Assembly (NCBI RefSeq): GCF_012985465.1
Contig: NZ_JAAQWN010000004.1
Span: 496,001 to 560,000, forward strand
Reading direction: 5' to 3'
DNA: 64,000 bases
Source: Pseudomonas sp. WS 5079
Lineage (GTDB): Bacteria > Pseudomonadota > Gammaproteobacteria > Pseudomonadales > Pseudomonadaceae
The notes beneath the pieces were generated by a model. That model did no database searches, was not told the origin of the DNA, and was given only the letters and a program-made list of their open reading frames with translations. Positions 43,837 to 53,439 of this stretch are shown piece after piece. The translations under genes and the position numbers were made by a program. Within the stretch, counting starts at the first letter, position 1. Every line of letters starts with the position of its first letter.

Positions 43837-43884
43837 ATGGTGTCCCAGGGCCGGTTCGAACGGCCAACCTTCCCCTTAGGAGGG
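43837..43884. repeat. attR, 48-bp direct repeat
   Basis: It forms the 3' part of the intact tRNA-Arg(CCT) gene and is identical to attL at 30850-30897. Confidence 0.95.
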
Positions 43885-43914
43885 GGATGCTCTATCCAAT
43901 TGAGCTACTGGGAC
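43838..43914 (-). tRNA. tRNA-Arg(CCT)
   Basis: This is a 77-base tRNA including an encoded CCA, with acceptor GTCCCAG pairing CTGGGAC and anticodon loop CTCCTAA (CCT). It is the integration target; its 3' end is supplied by the island-proximal repeat. Confidence 0.95.
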
Positions 43915-44233
43915 TTATGACAGGCGCAGGCCAAATGGCGTCGCGACAGACGGCGTGCATGTTAACGGCCAAGGTGAGTTTTGTCATGTCGTCCGCAAGC
44001 TTTTTAGGCGTAAGCCGTTAACGCGCCCACCTCCTGCCTACAGGGCTGCCAAGACCCATCGTGCAAAATGCACTAGCACGAAAGGCCATCATTGCATCTT
44101 GCAACGAGCCATACTTTTGAGATCAATCTAACATACTGTTTTTTAAGGATTTTTATCAAAATAGCAGCTGGCACGATGACTGCACTCTTTACCCTTAACA
44201 ATCTGTCCTGCACATGAACACGGGGAAACACCC
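43915..44233. other. 320-base stretch without a supported gene
   Basis: This is upstream of the tRNA-Arg gene and of the small membrane-protein genes. It presumably holds their promoters; no gene is supported. Confidence 0.45.
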
Positions 44234-44458
44234 ATGAACAGCACCCTCCTGCTTCTGAATGCCCTGGCCCTGGCGGTACTGGTGATGTTCCAGTTGCAGA
44301 TCAGTGGCGATAGCGATGCAGCGCAGATCAGCCACACAGGCAGCCACCAGACCCAGCAACGCGCGCAACTGGCAGTGATGACAGCCAATGGGCAACCCTC
44401 TGTTCAGTTGGCACAAGGCGCGCAGGCCGCCGGCACTTCTGAGCACTGGATTTTCTAA
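44234..44458 (+). CDS. Small membrane-anchored protein
   Basis: The 74-residue protein has one N-terminal hydrophobic helix (LLLLNALALAVLVMF) and a polar Gln/Ala/Ser-rich tail. It precedes another small membrane protein by 11 bases. The function is unknown. Confidence 0.6.
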   Translation: MNSTLLLLNALALAVLVMFQLQISGDSDAAQISHTGSHQTQQRAQLAVMTANGQPSVQLAQGAQAAGTSEHWIF

Positions 44459-44469
44459 GCGAGCCGATC

Positions 44470-44649
44470 ATGACCAAGACCACCTGGCTGTTTTTCATTC
44501 TGACCCTCATCACCGGCGTCATGGGGCTCAGCGCCACGTCGAATGATTGGCACACCCTTTCCCTAGGCGCCTGCGCCGTGTTCGCCAGCGCGTGGGTGAT
44601 TGCCGCAATTGTCGGGCGTCGCTTCAAGTTCGACCCGGTTCTGCGCTGA
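44470..44649 (+). CDS. Small two-helix membrane protein
   Basis: The 59-residue protein MTKTTWLFF... has two hydrophobic segments and a basic C-terminus (GRRFKFDPVLR). It starts 11 bases after the previous gene, probably in one transcript. The function is unknown. Confidence 0.6.
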   Translation: MTKTTWLFFILTLITGVMGLSATSNDWHTLSLGACAVFASAWVIAAIVGRRFKFDPVLR

Positions 44650-44722
44650 ACAACCGATTCACCCCCGCCGCCCCCCCCCCCTCACCTCTCACCCGACCTT
44701 ATGTCGCCTGGGCGCGCAAATC

Positions 44723-44733
44723 GGCCATTTGCC
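44723..44733 (-). promoter_or_regulatory. Candidate AmrZ site 1
   Basis: On the minus strand GGCAAATGGCC resembles the GGCAAAACGCC-type AmrZ site. It is paired with a second site 29 bases away upstream of amrZ. Confidence 0.45.
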
Positions 44734-44751
44734 ACTAGTCTTAAAAATAAG

Positions 44752-44762
44752 GGCAAAAGGCC
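44752..44762 (+). promoter_or_regulatory. Candidate AmrZ site 2
   Basis: GGCAAAAGGCC resembles the same motif in the opposite orientation. AmrZ is known to repress its own gene in P. aeruginosa. Confidence 0.45.
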
Positions 44763-44968
44763 ACATTGCTATAGGATGTGCGCCGCAAGACCCTCGGGCA
44801 TCGAGAGCCTGCGCTGCGAATACTGCGCAGAAAAGTTTTCTAACCAGTCCGCAAATTTGATAATGAGTACTGGCATAAAGCCTGTAGTCAGTTCAATATT
44901 TGTCACAGAATTGACGCCAAGGAACCGGCAAATCTGAGGCATGATGCGGCCTCTTTGCAATTCAGGTT

Positions 44969-44996
44969 GAACATTTGTCCGCAAACCTTGTCCTAA
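44969..44996 (+). promoter_or_regulatory. Candidate AlgU-type promoter of amrZ
   Basis: GAACAT-N16-TCCTAA is a moderate match to the AlgU consensus GAACTT-N16/17-TCTGA, 57 bases before the start. amrZ is AlgU-dependent in P. aeruginosa. The rest of 44650-45052 has no supported gene. Confidence 0.4.
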
Positions 44997-45052
44997 CACA
45001 CATGTTGCGGCCAATTCCAAAAACCGCTCCCCTGAACTAACCGGTTAAATAT

Positions 45053-45379
45053 ATGCGCCCATTGAAACAGGCAATTTATTCCAGCCGTACGGCTGACAAG
45101 TTCGTCGTACGTCTGCCAGACGGAATGCGGGAACGCATTGCCGAGGTGGCTCGCAATCATCACCGCAGCATGAACTCTGAAATCATCGCGCGCATGGAGC
45201 AAAGCCTTATTCAGGAAGGCGCTCTGGGTGATGAGCTGAGCATGCGTATGGACAGCCCGGAGCTGTCACTGCACGAACGCGAGCTGCTACAGCGGTTTCG
45301 CCAACTGTCCCACCGTCAGCAAAATGCGCTTGTGTCGCTGATTGCCCATGACGTTGAGGCAGCCGCAGAAGCCGAATAA
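45053..45379 (+). CDS. amrZ: Ribbon-helix-helix regulator AmrZ
   Basis: The 108-residue protein has the AmrZ N-terminus ([21 protein letters not shown]), the ribbon-helix-helix domain with [29 protein letters not shown], and the C-terminal tetramerisation part ([24 protein letters not shown]). AmrZ binds DNA as a tetramer and controls alginate, motility and cyclic-di-GMP genes. In P. fluorescens it affects flagella. No ribosome binding site is clear. A terminator follows within 20 bases. Confidence 0.93.
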   Translation: MRPLKQAIYSSRTADKFVVRLPDGMRERIAEVARNHHRSMNSEIIARMEQSLIQEGALGDELSMRMDSPELSLHERELLQRFRQLSHRQQNALVSLIAHDVEAAAEAE

Positions 45380-45396
45380 CCGGCAACTGAAAGCTG

Positions 45397-45423
45397 AAGC
45401 CAGCCTTGCGCTGGCTTTTTTTT
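45397..45423 (+). terminator. Rho-independent terminator of amrZ
   Basis: The stem AAGCCAGC/GCTGGCTT is followed by eight T, 18 bases after the amrZ stop. Confidence 0.93.
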
Positions 45424-45439
45424 GCGTGTTTTTTTTACT

Positions 45440-45468
45440 TTGGATGCAGGAGCCGGCTTGCCGGCCCC
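45440..45468. repeat. Single REP-like sequence
   Basis: 'caggagccggcttgccggcc' is a single REP core with no partner, between amrZ and mgtE. Confidence 0.6.
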
Positions 45469-45476
45469 TATTGGGT

Positions 45477-46919
45477 TCAAAGCAGGAAGATCGTCGCCAA
45501 GCCCAGGAAGATGAAGAAGCCACCACTGTCAGTCATGGCCGTGATCATCACACTGGCGCCCATCGCCGGATCGCGCCCAAGGCGCGCAAGGGTCATGGGG
45601 ATCAACACCCCCATCAAGGCCGCCAGTAGCAGGTTGAGGGTCATGGCCGCAGTCATGACCACGCCCAGGGACCAGCTGCCATACAGCAGATAGGCCACCA
45701 CCCCAATAACGCCCCCCCACACCAAGCCATTGATCAGGCCCACCGCCAATTCCTTGCGCATCAGGCGCGAGGTATTACCCGTGCTCACCTGGTCCAGGGC
45801 CATTGCCCGCACGATCATGGTGATGGTCTGGTTACCCGAGTTACCACCAATACCGGCCACGATCGGCATCAGCGCCGCCAACGCCACCAGCTTCTCGATA
45901 GAGCCTTCAAACAGGCCGATCACCCGCGAGGCAATGAACGCAGTAATCAGGTTGACCGCCAGCCAAGCCCAACGGTTGCTCAGGGATCGCCAGACTGACG
46001 CAAAAATATCTTCCTCTTCACGCAGACCCGCCATGTTGAGGACTTCGTTTTCGCTTTCCTCACGGATCAGGTCGACCATCTCATCGATGGTCAAACGGCC
46101 GATCAGCTTGCCGTTCTTGTCGACCACCGGGGCCGAAATCAAGTCATAACGCTCGAATGCCTGGGCGGCATCGTAGGCGTCTTCATCGGGATGAAAGCTC
46201 ACCGGATCGCTGGCCATGACCTCGGCCACTTGTTTGTCCGGGTCGTTGACCAGCAGGCGCTTGATCGGCAGCACGCCCTTGAGGATGCCCTCGTAGTCGA
46301 CCACAAACAGCTTGTCGGTGTGCCCCGGCAGTTCCTTGAGGCGCCGCAGGTAGCGCAAGACCACTTCCAGGCTGACATCCTCACGGATAGTCACCATCTC
46401 GAAGTCCATCAATGCGCCGACTTGCTCCTCGTCATAGGACAACGCGGAGCGCACGCGCTCACGCTGCTGACCGTCGAGGGTCTCCATCAGCTCATGGACA
46501 ACATCACGGGGCAGCTCAGGGGCGAGGTCGGCCAGTTCGTCGGCGTCCATCTCCTTGGCCGCAGCCAGGAGCTCGTGATCGTCCATGTCGGCGATCAGGG
46601 TCTCACGCACCGAGTCGGATACTTCGAGGAGGATGTCGCCATCGCGATCAGCCTTGACCAACTGCCAAAGCGTCAGACGGTCGTCCAGCGGCAGGGCTTC
46701 AAGGATGTAGGCAACGTCGGCAGAGTGCAGGTCATCGAGCTTGCGCTGCAATTCGACGAGATTCTGCCGATGGACCAGGTTCTCGACCCGGTCTTGATGA
46801 GGACCTTCCTGGCGATGGGTCAGATCTTCGACCACACGCTGGCGCTGCAGCAGCTCGACGACTTGAGCCAGGCGATCCTGCAGGCTTTCTTGTGTTTTCT
46901 TTACTTCTACTTCGGTCAT
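45477..46919 (-). CDS. mgtE: Magnesium transporter MgtE
   Basis: The 480-residue protein has an N-terminal helical Mg-sensing domain (AYILEALPLDDRLTLW...), two CBS domains (about 160-280, VMASDPVSFHPDEDAYDAAQ) and a five-helix membrane domain with GIGGNSGNQTITMIVRAMAL, typical of MgtE. It imports magnesium and closes when cytoplasmic magnesium is high. The start MTEVEVKK gives the standard length; an upstream ATG is unsupported. Confidence 0.94.
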   Translation of the reverse strand: MTEVEVKKTQESLQDRLAQVVELLQRQRVVEDLTHRQEGPHQDRVENLVHRQNLVELQRKLDDLHSADVAYILEALPLDDRLTLWQLVKADRDGDILLEVSDSVRETLIADMDDHELLAAAKEMDADELADLAPELPRDVVHELMETLDGQQRERVRSALSYDEEQVGALMDFEMVTIREDVSLEVVLRYLRRLKELPGHTDKLFVVDYEGILKGVLPIKRLLVNDPDKQVAEVMASDPVSFHPDEDAYDAAQAFERYDLISAPVVDKNGKLIGRLTIDEMVDLIREESENEVLNMAGLREEEDIFASVWRSLSNRWAWLAVNLITAFIASRVIGLFEGSIEKLVALAALMPIVAGIGGNSGNQTITMIVRAMALDQVSTGNTSRLMRKELAVGLINGLVWGGVIGVVAYLLYGSWSLGVVMTAAMTLNLLLAALMGVLIPMTLARLGRDPAMGASVMITAMTDSGGFFIFLGLATIFLL

Positions 46920-47254
46920 AGGCGAACTCCACTCCCAGCAGCGGGGCACGCCGGAAGGATCAATCAGTCAATTCATGATTGGTAAAACGGGGTACTGAGT
47001 AACTACTGGGTAAGTCCATGGAGGTATTCCACAAGCCCCGGCGGGGCTGACGGGCGCAATGATACACCGTGCGCCCGCTTTAAACGTTAAAAAACTGGAA
47101 AGAACAAGCGCTTGCACAACAAAGCTGAGTGTTGGCCACACGTATGAAACTGCGACGACAGCCATAGAAAAGAAAACACATGGGCGAGAGAAAAACCTGC
47201 GTGGCCGAGACTATTCCTACGCAGGCCGCCGGGAAAGTAAAAACCCCAGACGGC
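46920..47254. other. Stretch without a supported gene upstream of mgtE
   Basis: About 330 bases separate the divergent side of mgtE from the tRNA terminator. It presumably holds the mgtE promoter. I see no conserved riboswitch. Confidence 0.45.
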
Positions 47255-47281
47255 AAAAAGCCCGCACTAGGCGGGCTTTTT
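47255..47281 (-). terminator. Terminator of the tRNA-Ser/tRNA-Arg transcript
   Basis: The stem AAAAAGCCCGC/GCGGGCTTTTT on the minus strand lies seven bases after the last tRNA-Arg. Confidence 0.92.
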
Positions 47282-47288
47282 GTTTGTA

Positions 47289-47365
47289 TGGTGCACTCGA
47301 CAGGATTCGAACCTGTGACCGCTCGGTTCGTAGCCGAGTACTCTATCCAGCTGAGCTACGAGTGC
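47289..47365 (-). tRNA. tRNA-Arg(ACG), copy 2
   Basis: This 77-base tRNA has an encoded CCA and loop CTACGAA. It is identical to the copy at 47438; only 72 bases separate the genes. Confidence 0.96.
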
Positions 47366-47437
47366 AGATTGTGGTTTTATACCAGATCACAACTGGTTGG
47401 AGCCAAGTTACCTGCATTGCTGCAACTAACTCTTAAA

Positions 47438-47514
47438 TGGTGCACTCGACAGGATTCGAACCTGTGACCGCTCGGTTCGTAGCCGAGTACTCTATCCAGC
47501 TGAGCTACGAGTGC
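47438..47514 (-). tRNA. tRNA-Arg(ACG), copy 1
   Basis: The 77-base gene is identical in sequence to copy 2, with acceptor GCACTCG and anticodon ACG. Confidence 0.96.
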
Positions 47515-47622
47515 ATTTGTTGCCGCGCATTATAGGCCGTTCAATCTCTATGTAAAGCTATTTTTTCGTTTAATTTCAACAACTTAGCGAAAAAACCAGA
47601 TTGCAACGTACTAAGCAAATAA

Positions 47623-47713
47623 TGGCGGAGAACGGGGGATTCGAACCCCCGACACCCTTTTGAGGTGTACTCCCTTAGCAGGGGAGCGCCTTCGGCCACT
47701 CGGCCAGCTCTCC
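47623..47713 (-). tRNA. tRNA-Ser(GCT)
   Basis: This 91-base class II tRNA has a long variable arm, loop CTGCTAA (GCT), acceptor GGAGAGC and encoded CCA. The csrA/rsmA-tRNA-Ser-tRNA-Arg order is conserved among gamma-proteobacteria. Confidence 0.96.
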
Positions 47714-47775
47714 GCAACACGGGGCGTATATTAACCAGCTTCATCCCCGTTTGCAAACATAAAAAACGATAAAAA

Positions 47776-47964
47776 TTAATGGCTTGGTTCGTCGTCCTTC
47801 TCTTTCTTGATCCGCAGGTAGATTTCCTCACGGTGGACGGCCACCTCTTTGGGGGCATTGACCCCAATCCGCACTTGATTGCCTTTGACGCCGAGCACGG
47901 TCACGGTGATTTCGCCATCACCAATAATCAGGCTTTCTGCGCATCGACGAGTCAGAATCAGCAT
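47776..47964 (-). CDS. rsmA: Post-transcriptional regulator RsmA/CsrA
   Basis: The 62-residue protein begins [16 protein letters not shown] and contains the beta-strand [22 protein letters not shown] of CsrA/RsmA. It binds GGA motifs in leaders and controls secondary metabolism and motility, opposed by Rsm small RNAs. The start was set by family length; the longer open frame is not conserved. It is followed by the tRNA genes and preceded by lysC. Confidence 0.96.
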   Translation of the reverse strand: MLILTRRCAESLIIGDGEITVTVLGVKGNQVRIGVNAPKEVAVHREEIYLRIKKEKDDEPSH

Positions 47965-48104
47965 ACCTTTCTCCTCACGCATTTCATTTCGGGAACAACA
48001 GTCTGCAAAAAAAGGCCTTGGGCCTATAACCCATCGGCCATGGCCCTGCATGCCTAAGTATTGTCGAGCACGGGCAAAAGAACAGGCCTGGGCCATCACC
48101 CGGC

Positions 48105-48133
48105 AAAAAAGAAAGGCGCGGATCAACCGCGCC
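48105..48133 (-). terminator. Rho-independent terminator of lysC
   Basis: The stem GGCGCGGTTGATCCGCGCC followed by TTTCTTTTTT on the minus strand lies 15 bases after the lysC stop. Confidence 0.9.
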
Positions 48134-48147
48134 TTCCTGGCAACGCG

Positions 48148-49389
48148 TTACTCGCCCTGTCGGGCCGGCGCGTCCAGTTCGAAAGCGGTGTGCAGTGCAC
48201 GCACAGCCAGCTCCAGGTACTTCTCTTCAATCACCACCGACACCTTGATCTCCGATGTGGAGATCATCTGGATATTGATGGTTTCCTTGGCCAGGGACTC
48301 GAACATGCGGCTGGCAACGCCCGCATGGGAGCGCATACCCACACCAACGATCGACACCTTGGCGATCTTGGTGTCGCCGACCACTTCACGCGCCCCGATT
48401 TCCTGGGCAGTGTTCTGCAGGATACGCTCGGCCGCATCGTACTCGTTGCGGTGCACGGTGAAGGTGAAGTCGGTGGTGTTATCGTGCGCAACGTTCTGCA
48501 CGATCATGTCGACTTCAATGTTCGCCGCACTGATCGGCCCAAGGATCTTGAAGGCCACGCCCGGGGTGTCTGGCACGCCACGGATGGTCAGCTTGGCTTC
48601 ATCGCGGTTAAAGGCGATGCCGGAAATGATCGGCTGTTCCATGGATTCCTCTTCATCAATAGTAATGAGGGTGCCCGGACCCTCTTTAAAGCTGTGCAAT
48701 ACGCGCAGCGGTACGTTGTACTTGCCGGCAAACTCCACCGCACGGATCTGCAACACCTTGGACCCGAGGCTGGCCATTTCCAGCATCTCTTCGAAGGTGA
48801 TCTTGTCCAGGCGCTGGGCCACGGACACTACGCGCGGGTCAGTGGTGTAGACGCCGTCCACATCGGTGTAGATCTGGCATTCGTCAGCCTTCAGGGCTGC
48901 CGCCAGCGCCACGCCGGTGGTGTCGGAACCGCCACGGCCCAGGGTCGTGATATTGCCGTGCTCGTCAACGCCCTGGAAACCGGCGACAACCACCACGCGA
49001 CCGGCCTTCAGGTCACCACGAATCTTCTGGTCGTCGATCTGCAGGATACGCGCCTTGGTGTGCGCGCTGTCCGTGAGGATCCGTACCTGGGTGCCAGTGT
49101 AGGACACCGCCGGCACGCCACGCTTGTTCAGCGCCATGGCCAACAAAGCAATGGTCACCTGCTCACCGGTGGACACGATCACATCCAGCTCACGCGCCAG
49201 CGGAGCCTGATCACCACTGATTTGCTTGGCCAGATCAATCAGGCGATTGGTCTCGCCGCTCATGGCCGACAGCACCACCACCAGGTCGTCGCCGGCATCG
49301 CGGAATTTCTTAACCTTGTCGGCGACCTGCTCGATTCGTTCGACAGAGCCGACCGAGGTGCCTCCAAATTTCTGTACGATCAAAGCCAT
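48148..49389 (-). CDS. lysC: Aspartate kinase LysC
   Basis: The 413-residue enzyme has the kinase signature ALIVQKFGGTSVGSVER, the ATP-binding GFQGVDEHGNITTLGRGGSD and two C-terminal ACT domains (AFNRDEAKLTIRGVPDTPG and ISAANIEVDMIVQN). It makes aspartyl-phosphate for lysine, threonine and methionine. An internal Met before the ACT region (EEESMEQPI) may start the beta chain seen in other LysC enzymes. It is followed by rsmA and preceded by alaS. Confidence 0.95.
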   Translation of the reverse strand: MALIVQKFGGTSVGSVERIEQVADKVKKFRDAGDDLVVVLSAMSGETNRLIDLAKQISGDQAPLARELDVIVSTGEQVTIALLAMALNKRGVPAVSYTGTQVRILTDSAHTKARILQIDDQKIRGDLKAGRVVVVAGFQGVDEHGNITTLGRGGSDTTGVALAAALKADECQIYTDVDGVYTTDPRVVSVAQRLDKITFEEMLEMASLGSKVLQIRAVEFAGKYNVPLRVLHSFKEGPGTLITIDEEESMEQPIISGIAFNRDEAKLTIRGVPDTPGVAFKILGPISAANIEVDMIVQNVAHDNTTDFTFTVHRNEYDAAERILQNTAQEIGAREVVGDTKIAKVSIVGVGMRSHAGVASRMFESLAKETINIQMISTSEIKVSVVIEEKYLELAVRALHTAFELDAPARQGE

Positions 49390-49486
49390 TTCTAAGCCGC
49401 CTCAGCCCGTAAAGGGGCGCCCAATAAACAAATCTTCCAGCAGCTAAGCGAGCCCATGACTAGACCATGGACTCATTAACAGCGCC

Positions 49487-52105
49487 TTAAATACCGGCCT
49501 CGACAAATGGCACGGTCAGGGCCAGGGCCGCGTCCAGGGCACCAGCGTCTACACCACCGCCTTGCGCCATGTCCGGACGACCACCGCCCTTCCCGCCCAC
49601 TGCCGCAGCGGCTTGTTTCATCAAATCACCAGCCTTGAGTTGGCCAGTCAGGTCCTTGGTTACACCGGCAACCAGTACGACCTTTTCCTCATGGACACTG
49701 CCGAGCAGGATCACTGCGCGGCCGAGCTTGTTCTTCAACTGATCGACCAAGGCCAACAGCGCCTTGCCGTCCTGACCGTCCAGGCGCGCGGCCAGAACCT
49801 TCACGCCCTTGATGTCCAGTGCCGAGGCTGACAGGTCGTCACCCGCTGCGCTGGCCGCCTTGGCTTGCAACTGCTCCAGCTGTTTTTCCAGCTGGCGGTT
49901 GCGCTCCAGTACGGCAGAGAGCTTGTCGATCAGGTTGTCACGGCTGCCCTTGACCAGGGTCGCCGCTTCCTTGAGTTGTTCTTCGGCCGCATTGAGGTAG
50001 GCCAGGGCCGCAGCACCGGTCACCGCCTCGATACGCCGTACACCGGAAGCCACGCCGCCTTCGCTGATGATTTTCAGCAGGCCGATGTCACCGGTGCGCT
50101 TGGCATGGATACCGCCGCACAGTTCCACGGAGAAGCTGCCGCCCATGCTCAGCACGCGTACGTTGTCGCCGTATTTCTCGCCGAACAGCGCCATGGCGCC
50201 TTTTTTCTTGGCGGTTTCAATATCGGTTTCTTCAGTTTCTACCGCAGTGTTCTTGCGAATCTCGGCGTTGACGATGTCTTCCAATGCCTTCAATTGCTCA
50301 GGCTTGATCGCTTCAAAATGGCTGAAGTCAAAGCGCAGGCGCTGACTGTCGACCAACGATCCCTTCTGCTGGACGTGCTCGCCCAATACCTGGCGCAGCG
50401 CCGCGTGCAGCAAGTGGGTAGCCGAGTGGTTCAAGGCGGTTGCATGCCGTACATCAGCATCAACCTGAGTCTCTACCGGAGCGCCGACCGTCAGGTTACC
50501 CAGCACCAACACACCGTGATGCAGGAAAGCACCGCCGGTCTTGGTGGTGTCGCGCACGTCGAAACGACCGGATGTCGAGCGCAAGAAACCACAGTCACCG
50601 ACCTGGCCGCCAGATTCGGCGTAGAACGGCGTCTGATCGAGCACCACGACCGCCTCTTCGCCTTCGCTCAAGACATCGACCGACTGGCCATCTTTATAAA
50701 TAGCCACGATCTTGGCCGAGCCGACGGTGGCCTGATAACCCGTGAACTCGGTCGCCACGTCAACCTTGACCAAGGTGTTGTAATCCAGGCCAAAAGAGCT
50801 TGCGGAACGCGCGCGTACACGCTGGGCTTCCATCTCACGCTCGAAACCAACCTCATCGACCGTCAGTTCACGCTCGCGGGCGATGTCGGCCGTCAGGTCC
50901 ATCGGGAAGCCATAGGTGTCATACAGCTTGAACACCACATCACCGGGCACCACGGTGCCTTTGAGCTCAGCCAGGTCCTGTTCCAGGATCTTCAGGCCGT
51001 GCTCCAGGGTCTTGGAGAACTGCTCTTCTTCAGCCTTGAGCACGCGCTCGATGTTGGCTTGCTGCTGCTTGAGTTCCGGAAAGGCTTCGCCCATCTCGGC
51101 CACCAGCGCGGCAACGATTTTGTAGAAGAAGCTACCCGTGGCGCCCAACTTGTTACCGTGGCGGCAGGCGCGACGGATGATGCGGCGCAGCACGTAGCCA
51201 CGGCCTTCGTTGGAGGGCAGCACGCCGTCGGCAATCAGGAAGCCGCAGGAACGGATATGGTCCGATACCACTTTGAGCGAAGACTGGTTGTCGTTGGCGC
51301 AGCCAATGGCCGCGGCCGACGCGCTCAGCAGGTTCTTGAACAGGTCGATTTCGTAGTTGGAGTGAACGTGCTGCATCACCGCGCTGATCCGCTCCAGGCC
51401 CATACCCGTATCTACCGACGGTGCAGGCAGCGGATGCAACACGCCATCGGCGGTGCGGTTGAACTGCATGAACACGTTGTTCCAGATCTCGATGTAACGG
51501 TCACCGTCTTCTTCCGGCGAACCCGGCGGGCCACCCCAGATGTCGGCGCCATGATCGTAGAAAATCTCGGTGCACGGGCCGCACGGGCCGGTATCGCCCA
51601 TGGTCCAGAAGTTGTCGGAGGCGTAAGGCGCGCCCTTGTTGTCGCCGATGCGGATCATGCGCTCGACCGGCACACCGATCTGCTGGGTCCAGATGTCGTA
51701 GGCTTCGTCATCGGTGGCGTAGACGGTGACCCAGAGTTTTTCCTTCGGCAGCTTCAGCACGCCAGTGAGGAAGGTCCAGGCGAAGTTGATCGCGTCTTGC
51801 TTGAAATAATCGCCAAAGCTGAAGTTGCCGAGCATTTCGAAAAAGGTGTGGTGACGGGCGGTGTAGCCGACGTTCTCCAGGTCGCTGTTCTTGCCGCCGG
51901 CGCGCACGCACTTCTGGCTGCTGGTGGCGCGGGTGTAGGCGCGTTTTTCCTGGCCCAGGAAGCAGTCCTTGAACTGGTTCATCCCCGCGTTGGTGAACAG
52001 CAGGGTTGGGTCATTGCCTGGGATCAAGGAGCTGGAGGAGACACGGGTGTGACCTTGCTCTTCGAAGAAGCGAAGGAAGGCTTCACGGATTTCTGCGCTT
52101 TTCAT
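49487..52105 (-). CDS. alaS: Alanyl-tRNA synthetase AlaS
   Basis: The 872-residue enzyme has the class II core ([42 protein letters not shown]), the editing domain zinc motif HSATHLLH and [13 protein letters not shown], and the C-Ala coiled-coil oligomerisation domain with a conserved [14 protein letters not shown]. The start [10 protein letters not shown] was chosen over an unsupported upstream extension. It charges tRNA-Ala and clears mischarged tRNA. The gene is a stable member of the alaS-lysC-rsmA run. Confidence 0.97.
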   Translation of the reverse strand: MKSAEIREAFLRFFEEQGHTRVSSSSLIPGNDPTLLFTNAGMNQFKDCFLGQEKRAYTRATSSQKCVRAGGKNSDLENVGYTARHHTFFEMLGNFSFGDYFKQDAINFAWTFLTGVLKLPKEKLWVTVYATDDEAYDIWTQQIGVPVERMIRIGDNKGAPYASDNFWTMGDTGPCGPCTEIFYDHGADIWGGPPGSPEEDGDRYIEIWNNVFMQFNRTADGVLHPLPAPSVDTGMGLERISAVMQHVHSNYEIDLFKNLLSASAAAIGCANDNQSSLKVVSDHIRSCGFLIADGVLPSNEGRGYVLRRIIRRACRHGNKLGATGSFFYKIVAALVAEMGEAFPELKQQQANIERVLKAEEEQFSKTLEHGLKILEQDLAELKGTVVPGDVVFKLYDTYGFPMDLTADIARERELTVDEVGFEREMEAQRVRARSASSFGLDYNTLVKVDVATEFTGYQATVGSAKIVAIYKDGQSVDVLSEGEEAVVVLDQTPFYAESGGQVGDCGFLRSTSGRFDVRDTTKTGGAFLHHGVLVLGNLTVGAPVETQVDADVRHATALNHSATHLLHAALRQVLGEHVQQKGSLVDSQRLRFDFSHFEAIKPEQLKALEDIVNAEIRKNTAVETEETDIETAKKKGAMALFGEKYGDNVRVLSMGGSFSVELCGGIHAKRTGDIGLLKIISEGGVASGVRRIEAVTGAAALAYLNAAEEQLKEAATLVKGSRDNLIDKLSAVLERNRQLEKQLEQLQAKAASAAGDDLSASALDIKGVKVLAARLDGQDGKALLALVDQLKNKLGRAVILLGSVHEEKVVLVAGVTKDLTGQLKAGDLMKQAAAAVGGKGGGRPDMAQGGGVDAGALDAALALTVPFVEAGI

Positions 52106-52251
52106 TAGGTTCTTCCACGGAGGCTGCGGCCAAAGGCCAGTGCTAAACGTCATCAGACGGAGCGACGGCAAAGGGCCGCATTATATCGGCCCTTTGCCCG
52201 TGGTACAGCGTGTTTATACGATAGAAACAGTCAATTAGACGGCCTGCACTG

Positions 52252-53256
52252 TCATTTCCGGGAAAACTCGACAAATGTCGCCAGCACTTGCTCCATCTGT
52301 GCCCGGCTGACGTCCAGGTGCGTGACCATGCGCAAGCGCGGGGCGGCACTCAACGTGATCCCATGCGCTTCGGCAAAGGCCTTCAGGGCCTGGGCCTGCT
52401 CGCCGATCTGCACGTAGACCATATTGGTCTGCACCGGCTCCACGCTGTAGCCGGCCTTGCGCAGCTCATCGCCGAGCCACTGGGCATTGGCGTGGTCTTC
52501 GGCCAGGCGCGCCACCTGATGGTCCAGGGCGTACAGCCCCGCCGCCGCCAAAGAACCCGCCTGGCGCATACCGCCACCGACCATCTTGCGCAAACGACGG
52601 GCCTTGGCGATCAACGCACTGGAGCCGCACAGCACCGAGCCAACCGGCGCGCCAAGGCCCTTGGATAGGCACACCGAGACCGAATCGAAATGCCCGGCAA
52701 TCTCCCGCGCATCCACCCCCAGCTTGACCGCCGCGTTGTACAGGCGCGCGCCGTCCAGGTGCAGGGCCAGGCCATGTTCGCGGGTAAATGCGCGTGCAGC
52801 GGCCAGGTAGCTCAGGGGCAACACTCTGCCTTGCATGGTGTTTTCCAACGCCAACAGCCGGGTGCGGGCGAAGTGGAAGTCATCCGGCTTGATCGCTTCT
52901 GCGACCTGGGCCAGGTCCAGCGAACCGTCCGCCTGGACTTCCAGGGGCTGCGGCTGGATCGAACCCAGCACCGCCGCGCCGCCGCCCTCATATTTGTAGG
53001 TGTGGGCCTGTTGCCCGACGATGTATTCCTCGCCCCGCTCGCAGTGGGCCATCAGTGCCAACAGGTTGCTCATGGTGCCGGTCGGCACGAACAGCGCGGC
53101 GGCAAAGCCCAGGCGCTTGGCCAGTTCGGCTTCCAGCAGGTTGACGCTGGGGTCTTCACCGTAGACATCATCGCCGCTCGGTGCGCTGGCCATGGCATCG
53201 CGCATGCCCGGCGTGGGTTGGGTCACGGTGTCACTACGAAGATCAATAACGGACAT
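52252..53256 (-). CDS. ltaE: Low-specificity L-threonine aldolase
   Basis: The 334-residue PLP enzyme begins [22 protein letters not shown] and has the EDPSVNLLE motif, [17 protein letters not shown], and the PLP-binding Lys in [16 protein letters not shown]. It cleaves threonine and related beta-hydroxy amino acids to glycine and an aldehyde. The start MSVIDLR is preferred to a TTG one codon earlier. It is a single gene beside alaS, divergent from the FMN-riboswitch gene. Confidence 0.92.
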   Translation of the reverse strand: MSVIDLRSDTVTQPTPGMRDAMASAPSGDDVYGEDPSVNLLEAELAKRLGFAAALFVPTGTMSNLLALMAHCERGEEYIVGQQAHTYKYEGGGAAVLGSIQPQPLEVQADGSLDLAQVAEAIKPDDFHFARTRLLALENTMQGRVLPLSYLAAARAFTREHGLALHLDGARLYNAAVKLGVDAREIAGHFDSVSVCLSKGLGAPVGSVLCGSSALIAKARRLRKMVGGGMRQAGSLAAAGLYALDHQVARLAEDHANAQWLGDELRKAGYSVEPVQTNMVYVQIGEQAQALKAFAEAHGITLSAAPRLRMVTHLDVSRAQMEQVLATFVEFSRK

Positions 53257-53439
53257 CAAGTGGGCCTCTGCGAGTGGGGAATGACCTGTTGTAACCGATT
53301 ACTGCGGGCATCGCCCACAGATATCAACCGCCTACAAGGCTGATTGGCAAACCTGTCGATAGTCGATATTAACAAGCACCCTATGCAGTTTTTCGAAATG
53401 TATGGTAAAAACTCTCCGCCGCCAGGGTTCTGGCGGCAA

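Larger units (their letters stand above)
30850..43884. mobile_element. 13-kb integrative element in tRNA-Arg(CCT)
   Basis: The 48-base perfect direct repeats at 30850-30897 and 43837-43884 bound the element. The right copy is the 3' end of an intact tRNA gene, the left copy an isolated fragment. A tyrosine integrase is next to the left end. The interior has AT-rich stretches, short phage-like genes and an excisionase-like gene. I see no conjugation, capsid or portal genes. It could be a phage satellite, a mobilisable island or a decayed prophage. Confidence 0.93.

Noticed and set aside
45342..45693. Plus-strand frames over the 3' end of mgtE
   Set aside because: They run through the amrZ terminator and a REP, then antisense to mgtE.
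49865..52108. Plus-strand open frame opposite alaS
   Set aside because: Antisense shadow of a certain synthetase gene with no recognisable domain.
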